The notes beneath the pieces are model-generated. The model was not told the origin of the DNA. It searched no databases and worked only from the letters and a program-made list of their open reading frames with translations. This document shows positions 17,621-25,732 of a stretch of DNA of 64,000 nucleotides, piece by piece. The stretch spans positions 1 to 64,000 of the forward strand of contig JBIKTR010000005.1 in NCBI GenBank assembly GCA_044348005.1, in the 5' to 3' direction. Every line of letters begins with the position of its first letter. The first letter of the stretch is position 1. Made by a program: the position numbers and the translations under genes. The DNA is from JAJTHC01 sp044348005 (GTDB taxonomy: Bacteria; Cyanobacteriota; Vampirovibrionia; Vampirovibrionales; JAJTHC01).

Positions 17621-18328
17621 TTACCCCCCACTCGACGCAATGGCCTTGGCAATGGCCTCCACATCCTGCTGAGATACATCCCCCGAGCCCTTCGATTTCG
17701 CCTTGCTCAAGCTATTGTTCAAGTTCTGCAACGCCTGTTGCCGAGAAAACTTCGACTGCGTTATGGCATTAAAGCCCGCCAACGTGTAGCGTTGCTTGCG
17801 TGCTTCTGAATCGTCCAAAAAACCAGCCAACGCGTTAAATCGCACACTTCGGGACGCATCCGCATCCGTGAGTTCTTTTAGGGCGTTGGTAAAGCTCCCC
17901 AAATACGCGGATTCCAAGGCGCGCAAGCGGGTTTCGTTCAGGCTACCCAAGGCAATGGCACTAAAGGTGCTGTTTAACGCCCCGCCAAAACGCTTGGCTT
18001 CACGACTGCGTAACTGGCCACTGGCTTCATTCATCGAACGGTTAATGTCGCTGGCTAGCGGGTCGTACAATTCCTTTTGGCGGTTGCTGACGCCTTCTTG
18101 GCGTTGACTTTGGGTAAGCGCCATTTCTTGCAACAGCGTGCCTAAGCCTTTTTGGGCGATGCTGAGTTGCGCTTGGGTTTCGCCTGTTAGGGTGGATTCA
18201 TCCACCAGGCCTGCGCCCGTGTCTCGCACGCTGTATTCGTTGCCGAGCGAGTCTTTGAGGCTGACGTATTTCAGGCTTTCTTCCGTTTTCTTTTTCTTGC
18301 GTTTAAATAGGTTCATAAATGACGCCAT
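17621..18328 (-). CDS. Helical hypothetical protein with basic N-terminus
   Basis: The 235-residue protein starts MASFMNLFKRKKKK, has AAGGAGCC at good spacing before the ATG, and is largely helical with many Gln, Ser, Ala and Arg residues. It has no signal peptide or membrane segment. The C-terminus is Gly/Ser-rich and ends in SSGG. I recognise no domain. Some phage structural or ejection proteins have a similar appearance, but no phage gene is nearby, so I do not assign that role. It precedes the 916-residue protein in the same direction with a gap of 125 nt. Confidence 0.65.
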   Translation of the reverse strand: MASFMNLFKRKKKKTEESLKYVSLKDSLGNEYSVRDTGAGLVDESTLTGETQAQLSIAQKGLGTLLQEMALTQSQRQEGVSNRQKELYDPLASDINRSMNEASGQLRSREAKRFGGALNSTFSAIALGSLNETRLRALESAYLGSFTNALKELTDADASRSVRFNALAGFLDDSEARKQRYTLAGFNAITQSKFSRQQALQNLNNSLSKAKSKGSGDVSQQDVEAIAKAIASSGG

Positions 18329-18504
18329 GAGTAAGGCTCCTTTTCGTTGTCATGCTAACATCAACACGTTTTTCCCTCGTCGTGTTTGGTATAAGTATGA
18401 CAAAGTTTTTCGCCTCTTCATAGTGTATAAAACCCACTATTTTACGAATTTTTCGCTTGGAAGGGTGTTGTTTTTATGCTATTTTCAGAAGAACTCTAAA
18501 AAGA

Positions 18505-18554
18505 GTTGCTAATACGCAACACCCCCATTCTGTAACGAAAGGAGGTGAGGCAAA
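18505..18554 (+). promoter_or_regulatory. Conserved leader of tiny-peptide gene 1
   Basis: A small hairpin (GTTGC, loop, GCAAC at 18505-18520), the block ACACCCCC and TTCTGTAAC lead to a very strong Shine-Dalgarno AAAGGAGGTGA (18538-18548). Most of these 50 bases recur on the other strand at 20332-20383 ahead of a second tiny gene. A TATGCT box at about 18475 is a plausible -10. Confidence 0.65.
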
Positions 18555-18623
18555 ATGGATCATATTCAAGATATTTTAATCTTGATGAGTATCCTCCTTC
18601 TAGCGTCTAAACTAGGAGGATAG
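18555..18623 (+). CDS. 22-residue hydrophobic peptide (type I toxin-like)
   Basis: The reading frame begins MDHIQDILILMSILLLA and ends in Lys, Leu and two glycines, which suggests a single short membrane helix. Its Shine-Dalgarno sequence is exceptionally strong. Within the frame, CCTCCTT (18593-18599) is perfectly complementary to AAGGAGG of the binding site (18539-18545). ATCCTCC (18591-18597) can instead pair with GGAGGAT over the stop codon (18615-18621). Such mutually exclusive masking is typical of type I toxin mRNAs. The gene has its own terminator and a relative at 20275-20331. Leader-peptide or small membrane-regulator roles are the alternatives. Confidence 0.55.
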   Translation: MDHIQDILILMSILLLASKLGG

Positions 18624-18632
18624 CGTCGCAAA

Positions 18633-18674
18633 AGAGTTCTCAAGTTTACAAGACTTGGGGACTCTCCCTTTTTG
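18633..18674 (+). terminator. Terminator of tiny-peptide gene 1
   Basis: A 13-bp stem (AGAGTTCTCAAGT with ACTTGGGGACTCT, including two G-U pairs that form only in plus-strand RNA) is followed by CCCTTTTT. This bounds a transcript of roughly 190 nt. Confidence 0.75.
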
Positions 18675-18709
18675 TATTGTGACAAAGCAAACGCGCTTTG
18701 TCAATCCCC

Positions 18710-19654
18710 CTAGCGAATGCCTTTAAGCGGTGTCATGGCGTCTTGGGGGGGTGGGGCAACCAGCCCTAAAAAGGCGTAAGACTTAGCGTTTTCAGGGGTT
18801 TCCGTCGTCACCACGGGGGAGGTTCCACCGCTAAACATCGGTGATGTTTCGGGCAATTTGGCGTAACTGGGGTGTTCCACCACAAAGCGATGCAGGTCGT
18901 TTTTTTCCAAATAGCGCGCAATTTCATTGAGCCTAAACACCAAGGGGTGGGCGTTGAGTCTGTTTTCGTTGAGTTCAGGGTACTTTTTCAGAAAGAAGAG
19001 CCATGTTCGGGCTTCACGCATCCAGGCTTGTGCCTCTTCCTGCTTGGAATTGTGGGCATCGCTGTGCATGGCTTCATGCGCAATAAGGGCGGAAAGTGCT
19101 GGTATGGGAGCATTTTGGTGCTTTTCGTTGATGAAAAGCATCCAGTTGCCGTGTTTGTCAAGCCACGCAAGCGCGTCGAAATAGCGGTATAGCGGGGAAA
19201 GTTCTTCGAGGTTTTTAAACAAGACTTTGCCTCGTTTGGCGTGCAATATAGCCAGTGATTGCACGCCTTCAGGGGATTCACCCATCATGATGAGGGCTTT
19301 GGCGAGGGTGTCACTAGAAGTGAGGGTGATCCATGGTGGGGGGGCACCAATGGCGGGCAAAACGACAGGTGTTTCAATCGCCGTGCGGGTTTGAACAGTC
19401 GGGAGACTGAGAAAATTGACCGCCGTTTGAGCGCTGGCAGAGGGGGTGGCTTGCAGGTACACCCGCTGTTGGTGCGGAGGAGTCGGGGTGGGGGGGAGCA
19501 TGGCATAGGCTGAAGATGATTGCCACCATTGCGTTTTAGTCATTTCTGCCTGAGCCCTATTGACCTGAACGAAGCTGATGATGGGGTACAGCAGTAGAAG
19601 CGTCAAGCCTAAAGCACTTGTGAGCATTTGAAATGGCGTTAAACGAGCAAGCAT
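18710..19654 (-). CDS. Membrane-anchored protein with HExxH zinc-peptidase motif
   Basis: ATG 19654, preceded by AAGGGAAA, gives 314 residues beginning with a signal-anchor helix (about residues 10-26, LTSALGLTLLLLYP). A Pro/Thr/Ser-rich spacer follows. The C-terminal half holds HEAMH at residues 193-197 and, nine residues on, KQEEAQAW, which gives the HExxH plus Glu layout of gluzincin-like peptidases. The active part should be outside the cytoplasmic membrane. The protein has no recognisable family beyond the motif. A longer frame reaches 19711, but its first 19 residues lack a ribosome binding site. Confidence 0.65.
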   Translation of the reverse strand: MLARLTPFQMLTSALGLTLLLLYPIISFVQVNRAQAEMTKTQWWQSSSAYAMLPPTPTPPHQQRVYLQATPSASAQTAVNFLSLPTVQTRTAIETPVVLPAIGAPPPWITLTSSDTLAKALIMMGESPEGVQSLAILHAKRGKVLFKNLEELSPLYRYFDALAWLDKHGNWMLFINEKHQNAPIPALSALIAHEAMHSDAHNSKQEEAQAWMREARTWLFFLKKYPELNENRLNAHPLVFRLNEIARYLEKNDLHRFVVEHPSYAKLPETSPMFSGGTSPVVTTETPENAKSYAFLGLVAPPPQDAMTPLKGIR

Positions 19655-20222
19655 GCGGGTTTCCCTTTTGTAGAGGGTAGGGTGTGCGTGTGATGCTTCT
19701 TCTTCGACCAAAACATGAAAACCCTAAAACGTCTCCTTTTTCAGGGGGAAGCCTCGTATTTTCGACACACAGAAACCCCTTTTTTGGCCCACGTTTATTC
19801 GTTTAAGTGGGCTTTTTTAATGTTTTGTTAAGCTTTGTAACATACGAGCAATATTCACGATTATGAAGACTTTATTAAAGTGAAGAGACACCCAAAAGAA
19901 AACCTCTTCAAAAACCCCTCATCCCCAACAATACCTTCTTCTTCCTTCACTTCATTCCCCACCCCTCATTTACGAACCTATCCTTCCCCCTTCTTTATTT
20001 TTTAGTTCAGCACTTCACCCGTTTATGTAAACACTTTTTTCTAGGCACGCCACCTATATTTGTTGTGTTTACTGATGTACAGGCCTTTCCACGGCGAAGG
20101 GTCTGTACCCTCATTCCCCCCTTACCTTAATGGTTTACCCCGCTTTTACAAACACGAATCCCACGCTTTTCGTGATGTTTCAACTTTACTCTCCCTCTCT
20201 CTTTTCTCTATGCCTATGTCCC
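19655..20222. other. Pyrimidine-rich intergenic region
   Basis: No convincing gene is present. The first part holds a GC-rich hairpin with a T run in the plus direction (GCCCAC/GTGGGC around 19786-19817). The stretch 19900-20050 is almost all C and T. The strong hairpin at 20077-20108 belongs to a candidate RNA described separately. Confidence 0.5.
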
Positions 20223-20252
20223 CCTGTAATGTGTATTCATTACAGGCTTTTT
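20077..20252 (+). ncRNA. Candidate small RNA, plus strand
   Basis: A 13-bp hairpin (GTACAGGCCTTTC with GAAGGGTCTGTAC) uses two G-U pairs that exist only in plus-strand RNA. The candidate ends at an intrinsic terminator (20223-20252). The 5' end is unknown. It converges on the second tiny-peptide gene, so read-through would make an antisense RNA to it. The weak 72-residue frame across it does not resemble a protein. Confidence 0.35.
20223..20252 (+). terminator. Intrinsic terminator, plus strand
   Basis: CCTGTAATG and CATTACAGG form a perfect 9-bp stem around a 6-nt loop and are followed by CTTTTTATT. Confidence 0.7.
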
Positions 20253-20278
20253 ATTGGGGAAACTCTTTAAAACACTAG
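20252..20278. repeat. Solo end of the 150-bp element
   Basis: The sequence matches the right terminal repeat of the element at 11075-11224 (GGGGAAACTCTTTAAAACACTA). The stop codon of the minus-strand tiny peptide lies exactly at its tip. Confidence 0.6.
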
Positions 20279-20331
20279 AGGATACAGAGAAATAGCGAAA
20301 ATAACAGAAGTATGGTTTCTGACATAATCAT
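20275..20331 (-). CDS. 18-residue hydrophobic peptide (type I toxin-like), second copy
   Basis: The peptide MIMSETILLLFSLFLCIL is hydrophobic almost throughout and is as short as the Ibs toxins of enterobacteria. It is preceded by the same leader and the same AAAGGAGGTGA (20338-20348) as the gene at 18555. The coding sequences themselves share little beyond hydrophobic character, so the leader is the conserved unit. Near the stop, ATCCTC offers a partial match for masking the binding site. The TAG stop is supplied by the end of a MITE-like repeat. The function is inferred from form only. Confidence 0.5.
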   Translation of the reverse strand: MIMSETILLLFSLFLCIL

Positions 20332-20383
20332 TTTAGCTCACCTCCTTTCTGTTACAGAACGGGGGTGTTGCTATATTAGCAAC
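20332..20383 (-). promoter_or_regulatory. Conserved leader of tiny-peptide gene 2
   Basis: On the minus strand a GTTGC/GCAAC hairpin (20367-20383), ACACCCCC, TTCTGTAAC and the Shine-Dalgarno follow in the same order as at 18505-18554. A TATGCT box on the minus strand at about 20413-20418 may be the -10. Confidence 0.6.
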
Positions 20384-20517
20384 CCTTTTATTTCAGGTTT
20401 TTAGTAGGCTAGCATAAAGCCTTACGTGATTCAAGAACCATGACCCCCACTTTCAAGCGTGGAGCCTTTGTGCTACACTAAATGCCACAAGCCCCCCTTA
20501 ATGAGGAACCTGCATCC

Positions 20518-22092
20518 ATGCCTTTTTGGAAAACCAATTGGAAAATTACAAAAATTACGTTTGCGGTATGTACTCTATTATTGAAGGGTTTTACAACTCT
20601 ATTTATTTATTCATTCCTATGGAAATTTAAACCAAAACCTCATTATAAAACCTTTTGGGGAAGTGTTGGAAGTTTTGTGCTTACAGCACTTTTAGTGCTT
20701 GTCGTTTTACTTGTTTCTTCTTGGGTTGTAACCTCTGATTTCATAAGCTCTTTAAACTTTTTACACTTGACTACTTCAAATGATGTGAATGTCTTTTTAA
20801 CACTTTTGGTATACGCCTTGACTCTTGCTGTTTTAATACAAACCCTTGACTCTCAACGAGCCTCTGCAGAACGGACGGCTCGTATGGAAATGGCGAAGGT
20901 ATTGACGGAGGCCTTTAGTCATAGTGAAATGTTTGAAGCTATTGAGTATTTCTTGCAGGTGTCACCTTATCTAGTTGATAAAAATGGAAAAGGTCGTCAA
21001 GTTTATATTGAAGAAATCAACGAAAAACCCGAAACTAAAAAATACCGTTACCGAATACTGACCACCTTACACCATGCCGAACGGCTTTATAAAACTGAAA
21101 AAGCAGATACAGCCTTATTTACGAGTTTAATAACGCCTGACATTGTAGAAGTGGCTTTATGCTTGTACCAACTGGACGACTATATGAAAGACGTCGATAA
21201 ACCTGTTTATGAAATGGTGTATAGGGTGTTTGAAGACATTCGCACCTCTTATCTCGCACCTTATGCGAAAGCCGTTCAAAATAAAAAAGAAATCAATTCC
21301 AAGAAATTACAACACATTCGTCGTATTTTATGTAGTCTTCAAAAGTGGGACAAAGAATGGGGTGATGAAGGCGATATTATCTTAACAGATGTTGATTTAA
21401 TTATGGTTTATTTAATTGATGAAAAGTACAGCTTGGTTGCTTATAAAAATATTTCAAACGAACTCAATCTTCTTGATAAACGATTTGAAGCCTTAGCTAA
21501 GGATTCTAAAAGTACAAAGCCTTTTAAGCGATTTGCGGATCTTTATTTTTTGCGTGCAGATGGGAAATGTGAGCAAAAAGATTATAAAGGTGCCATTCAG
21601 GATTACACTAAATCCATTGAACTAAATCCTAAGAATATCTATACATATAGTAATCGAGGAATTAATCAAGTTAGATTAGGAAACTACCTCGAAGCTATAA
21701 AAGATTTTGATAAAGCGATTATATTAGACCCTAAATTCATTGGAGGGTATTGTAACCGAGGGATTGCCAAATACAACTTAGCACAATATGAAGAAGCGAT
21801 AGACGATTATAACCAAGCTATTGAACTCAACCCTGAAGATGACGATGCCTACTACTTGCGAGGGCTTGCCAAAGACGACTTAGAAAAATATGAAGAAGCT
21901 GTTGTTGATTACACCAAAGCCATTGATCTTGACCCTCAACATGCCGATGCGTACAACAATCGAGCGTTGACTTATCAGCAAATGGCTCAACAGGCGAGAG
22001 CTAAGGGTAATCACACTGAAGGGAAAGATCTTGAATCTAAAGCCCAAGCCGATTTTGCTCAAGCAAAACGACTTGAATCTGAAAAACAATAG
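20518..22092 (+). CDS. Membrane protein with C-terminal TPR repeats
   Basis: ATG 20518 has GAGGAA nine bases upstream. The ATG at 20482 lies directly on a -10-like TACACT and is unlikely to be used. The 524-residue protein has hydrophobic segments near residues 12-35, 45-75 and 90-110, then a helical cytoplasmic region. At least four TPR units follow at about 350-500 (each close to GAIQDYTKSIELNPKNI in form). TPRs mediate protein-protein contacts, so this may be a membrane scaffold or sensor. No enzymatic domain is visible. It sits 12 nt before prmC. Confidence 0.75.
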   Translation: MPFWKTNWKITKITFAVCTLLLKGFTTLFIYSFLWKFKPKPHYKTFWGSVGSFVLTALLVLVVLLVSSWVVTSDFISSLNFLHLTTSNDVNVFLTLLVYALTLAVLIQTLDSQRASAERTARMEMAKVLTEAFSHSEMFEAIEYFLQVSPYLVDKNGKGRQVYIEEINEKPETKKYRYRILTTLHHAERLYKTEKADTALFTSLITPDIVEVALCLYQLDDYMKDVDKPVYEMVYRVFEDIRTSYLAPYAKAVQNKKEINSKKLQHIRRILCSLQKWDKEWGDEGDIILTDVDLIMVYLIDEKYSLVAYKNISNELNLLDKRFEALAKDSKSTKPFKRFADLYFLRADGKCEQKDYKGAIQDYTKSIELNPKNIYTYSNRGINQVRLGNYLEAIKDFDKAIILDPKFIGGYCNRGIAKYNLAQYEEAIDDYNQAIELNPEDDDAYYLRGLAKDDLEKYEEAVVDYTKAIDLDPQHADAYNNRALTYQQMAQQARAKGNHTEGKDLESKAQADFAQAKRLESEKQ

Positions 22093-22104
22093 AAAACAAC
22101 ATCC

Positions 22105-23046
22105 ATGCCAAACGACCTGCTACGACTTAAAACCGCCCCGAGCTTCCTCCACTGGTGGCAGGGCCTTTACGCCCCCCTAGAGGCATCCGCTGAACAAGGC
22201 GTGGAAGAACTCAAGCGGTGGATCGCTTTTTTAAAGCTCCCCACTTACGAAACCCTCGCCTATGTGATGACCCCAAACGACGCCTACGATGCCCTTCTCC
22301 CTGCGTGGGACGCTTGGCACCCCCTGCTTGAAAAACGCCTCAACGCTCGTGTGCCGATTCAATATCTGCTCGAAGAAGCCCCCTTCTTGGGCATGACACT
22401 CGTGGTGCGTCCGCCGTGCTTGATTCCACGCCCCGAAACCGAATTGCTCGTGGAAGCCGTGGTGCAACGGCTTCAACAGAACACGCAAGCGTCCACAATT
22501 TGGGAAGTGGGCATCGGCACGGGGTGCATCAGCGTGGGGATCCACCACCTGCTGAAAGGGCATCCGCACAACAAGAGCCTTCACTATTATGGAGGGGATG
22601 TATGCGTCCATGCGTTGAAGCTGGCTCAAGAAAACGCCAACACGCAAGGGCTTGCGATCACCCTGTTTAAAAGTGACTTACTCGCGGGATTCCCCCTTCA
22701 TTTGGCACCGCCTGATTGCCTCGTGGCGAACTTGCCGTATATTGATAGGGGCTTGTATTCAAGCATGGCGGTTGAAGTGCGAGACCATGAGGGGCATCAC
22801 ACGCTATTTGCCGAAGACGAGGGCTTTGCACTCATCTTTCGCTTGATCGACGCCGTTCACGCGCGTTTTGGCGAAGACTGGCAAGGGTTTTTGGCGCTTG
22901 AGTTTGGCGAACACATGCACGAACGCCTCAAAACCAAGCTGGACGCTCACGGTTTTACGCATCAGGTGTGGGTGAGCGATTATACAGGCATCGTGCGTCA
23001 TGTGCTAGCCTCACGTTTTCCTTTTTGTGGTATCTTAAAAGAGTAA
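22105..23046 (+). CDS. prmC: Peptide chain release factor N5-glutamine methyltransferase
   Basis: PrmC/HemK methylates the GGQ glutamine of release factors RF1 and RF2 with S-adenosylmethionine. The 313-residue protein has the N-terminal helical domain, RVPIQYLLEEAPFLGMTLVV leading into PRPETELLVE, the SAM-binding motif VGIGTGCISVGI near residue 136, and the substrate-glutamine motif as NLPY in place of the usual NPPY. The fold and motif order are otherwise standard. It is 26 nt ahead of pheS in the same direction. Confidence 0.88.
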   Translation: MPNDLLRLKTAPSFLHWWQGLYAPLEASAEQGVEELKRWIAFLKLPTYETLAYVMTPNDAYDALLPAWDAWHPLLEKRLNARVPIQYLLEEAPFLGMTLVVRPPCLIPRPETELLVEAVVQRLQQNTQASTIWEVGIGTGCISVGIHHLLKGHPHNKSLHYYGGDVCVHALKLAQENANTQGLAITLFKSDLLAGFPLHLAPPDCLVANLPYIDRGLYSSMAVEVRDHEGHHTLFAEDEGFALIFRLIDAVHARFGEDWQGFLALEFGEHMHERLKTKLDAHGFTHQVWVSDYTGIVRHVLASRFPFCGILKE

Positions 23047-23072
23047 GATAGCCCCACAAAGAGGATTTTTCC

Positions 23073-24143
23073 ATGAATGCCACCACGTCTTTAAGTCCTG
23101 AACACCTCAACACCCTTGAAGTTCAAGCCATTGCTCAACTCAACGCTTGTGCGAATCTCACTGAACTTGAACACGCGAAGGTCGAACTCTTGGGCCGCAG
23201 CGGAAGCCTGACCCTGTTGAAACGAGGCTTGAAAGACGTGCCTGCCGAAGATCGCCCGCAGGTAGGGGCCCTGCTGAATGCCCTGTCTCAAGCCGTGGAA
23301 GTCGTGCATGACGAGATTAAAGCACGCTTGGACGCCGACGCCTTAGCGCTTCAATTACACGCCGAAACGCTGGATGTCACCATGCCGGGGCGCCATGTGC
23401 CAGTAGGCAAGGTGCATCCACTGAGCCAGATTACGGAAGACGTCTGCCGGTTGTTTGAAGGCATGGGCTTTAGCGTGTTAGACGACAACGCCTGCCCCGA
23501 AGTGGAAACCGAGTTCTTCAACTTTGAAGCCCTCAACTTCCCAGCCGATCACCCGGCTCGAGACATGCAAGACACCTACTATACGGAAGTCGCCAGCCAC
23601 GTGTTGTTGCGTTCGCAAACCAGCAATGCGCAGATTCGCCATATGAGCCAGCACAAACCGCCGATTCGTGTGATTGCTCCAGGGCGGGTGTATCGCAACG
23701 AAGAAGTGAGCAGTCGCAAGTATGTGTTGTTTCATCAGATTGAAGGGCTTTATGTGGACAAACACGTCACCTTTGCCGATTTAAAAGGCACGCTCAATGC
23801 GTTTATCACCGAATTGTTTGGTGGTAATGAACGCCCCACGCGTTTTCGCCCCAGCTATTTCCCTTTCACCGAACCGAGTGCGGAAGTCGATGTGCAATGC
23901 CTTTTCTGCCAAGGCGAAGGGTGCAAGGTCTGCGGTCATAGCGGATGGCTTGAGATCTTGGGGGCTGGCATGGTTCACCCCAACGTGCTAGAAAACTGCG
24001 GGATCGATTCGACGGTGTATCAAGGTTTTGCTTTCGGCATGGGCGTCGAACGATTGGCAATGTTGCGCGATGCCATTGACGACATCCGCATTTTTTACAC
24101 CAACGATCAACGTTTCCTCAAGCAATTCAAACCCAAGTACTAA
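23073..24143 (+). CDS. pheS: Phenylalanyl-tRNA synthetase alpha subunit
   Basis: The 356-residue class II synthetase subunit has the N-terminal coiled coil, then motif 2 (RVYRNEEVSSRKYVLFHQIE near residue 208). The Phe-binding region FRPSYFPFTEPSAEVDV follows, and motif 3 (FGMGVERLAMLRDAIDDIR) lies near the C-terminus. The beta subunit gene pheT, usually adjacent, is not here. Instead a low-GC restriction-modification locus begins 23 nt downstream, so an insertion may have separated the pair. AAAGAGGA precedes the ATG. Confidence 0.96.
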   Translation: MNATTSLSPEHLNTLEVQAIAQLNACANLTELEHAKVELLGRSGSLTLLKRGLKDVPAEDRPQVGALLNALSQAVEVVHDEIKARLDADALALQLHAETLDVTMPGRHVPVGKVHPLSQITEDVCRLFEGMGFSVLDDNACPEVETEFFNFEALNFPADHPARDMQDTYYTEVASHVLLRSQTSNAQIRHMSQHKPPIRVIAPGRVYRNEEVSSRKYVLFHQIEGLYVDKHVTFADLKGTLNAFITELFGGNERPTRFRPSYFPFTEPSAEVDVQCLFCQGEGCKVCGHSGWLEILGAGMVHPNVLENCGIDSTVYQGFAFGMGVERLAMLRDAIDDIRIFYTNDQRFLKQFKPKY

Positions 24144-24166
24144 CAGACTGAAGGATTTAAATTTGT

Positions 24167-25732
24167 ATGCAGCTAAGCCTTTTAGAAAAGTCCACCTTTT
24201 CTGCTCAAACCATTTCTGAAGAGTTGGGTGTATGCCTTTCGACGGTGTCAAATTGGTTGAAATCAGGTATGCTTAAGGGAAGTTTAAAGGCTATCTCTAA
24301 AGACTCTTACCTCTACTTCAAAAAAAACTATTTAGGCACTCAAAAACTTAATAAACGTGCTAATAAATTACACATAACTCCTTCATTACTGGAGGCAAGT
24401 TTGCTTACTTTTGAAAATTACGAGCAAAGTCTTCCTGCTTCTTTTCGTAATTTTGAAGGTATTTTTTATACCCCCGCTCATATCATAGAAAATTTATGTG
24501 ACCAAATTGAAACATCATTTCCAACATGGAGCGACTTAATTGTTTGTGACCCTTGTTGTGGGACTGGAAATTTCCTAGCAGAAGCCTACAAGCGCGGGGT
24601 TCCGCTTAATCAACTTTATGGATATGATACCGATGAAAAAGCCATTGAGCTAGCAAAAAATCGTTTTTTTGATTTGACAGGGCAATACCCTCAGCATTTA
24701 ACTTGTTTGGATTTTATAGAAAATCCACCTTCATATATTCAATTTGATTTAATCATGACGAATCCTCCATGGGGTAAAAAAGCTTACAAAAATAAAACAA
24801 CCCAGAACTCTTTGGAACTTGTTTTGTACAATGCATTTCGTTGTATCAAGGAAGAAGGAAAGCTTGCCTTTGTATTACCTGATTCTTTCGCCACAACTCA
24901 AGCTTTTGAAGATCTAAGAATATGGCTTCTAAAACAAAATATATCCTATTTGGCTGATTATGGGAAAGCGTTTTCTGAGATCCAAAATAAAGCCTATGGG
25001 ATTATTTTCTCGCCTCAAAACAAACAGGCTGTTTCAAATGATTTTATAACGCTTTCTAATGAAAAAGGACGGCAGGCTTTAGTTAAAACAGATTTTCAAA
25101 ATATGCCTAAGCATATTTTTAATTTTTCTGCGACATCGCAGATGTATACGCTTTATAAACATTTACTTAACCATCCTCACACAACTCTAGTGCAAAAGGC
25201 TGATTGGGCTTTAGGCATTGTAACAGGTCATAATGATCGTTATATTAAAAATACACAAGAAGAAGGATATGTTCCTATTGTGAGGGGAAAAGATCTCAAA
25301 AAAGAAGGGTGCCTCGTAAAATGTATGCCAACTGCCTATTTACTAAATGACTTATCTTCCATGCAGCAAGTGGCAAGTCTTAATTTTTATCAATCTCCTA
25401 AAAAAATAGTGTACAAATTCATTACCAAGAAGCTTTGTTTTTATGTCGATACGTCTAAAAGTTATGTCCTTAATAGTGCTAATATCCTCATTCCTGATTG
25501 TGAAGTATTAGGAATCAATATGGAACAGTTGGTTTTTTTGTTTAATACGAGCTTATATACATGGTTGCATCAATTTATGTTTGACACTCATAAAATTTTA
25601 AGATCAGATTTAGAGCAGTTGCCTATTTATAAAGATTATTTTGATACTCATCTTTATTATGATGAAGCTTCACTATACCAATTTCTGAACATAAAGGAAA
25701 ATCATGATGGAACTTTTAGCATTAAAAAATGA
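24167..25732 (+). CDS. TaqI-like N6-adenine DNA methyltransferase
   Basis: The 521-residue protein starts with a helix-turn-helix like segment (TISEELGVCLSTVSNWLKSG near residue 17), unusual for the family. The SAM motif is DPCCGTGNFL near residue 128, and the gamma-class catalytic NPPW is near residue 200. The C-terminal half carries the target-recognition signature GIVTGHNDRYIKN and PIVRGKDLK known from TaqI-type enzymes. It should methylate adenine within a specific palindrome or similar site. GC content is far lower than pheS just upstream, which indicates transfer. It overlaps the nuclease gene by 29 nt. Confidence 0.88.
   Translation: MQLSLLEKSTFSAQTISEELGVCLSTVSNWLKSGMLKGSLKAISKDSYLYFKKNYLGTQKLNKRANKLHITPSLLEASLLTFENYEQSLPASFRNFEGIFYTPAHIIENLCDQIETSFPTWSDLIVCDPCCGTGNFLAEAYKRGVPLNQLYGYDTDEKAIELAKNRFFDLTGQYPQHLTCLDFIENPPSYIQFDLIMTNPPWGKKAYKNKTTQNSLELVLYNAFRCIKEEGKLAFVLPDSFATTQAFEDLRIWLLKQNISYLADYGKAFSEIQNKAYGIIFSPQNKQAVSNDFITLSNEKGRQALVKTDFQNMPKHIFNFSATSQMYTLYKHLLNHPHTTLVQKADWALGIVTGHNDRYIKNTQEEGYVPIVRGKDLKKEGCLVKCMPTAYLLNDLSSMQQVASLNFYQSPKKIVYKFITKKLCFYVDTSKSYVLNSANILIPDCEVLGINMEQLVFLFNTSLYTWLHQFMFDTHKILRSDLEQLPIYKDYFDTHLYYDEASLYQFLNIKENHDGTFSIKK

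Noticed and set aside
17621..18328. Phage structural protein
   Set aside because: The resemblance is only in composition, and no other phage gene lies nearby.
20060..20278. 72-residue plus-strand frame
   Set aside because: It has no ribosome binding site, has unusual composition, and runs through a hairpin, a terminator and a repeat end.
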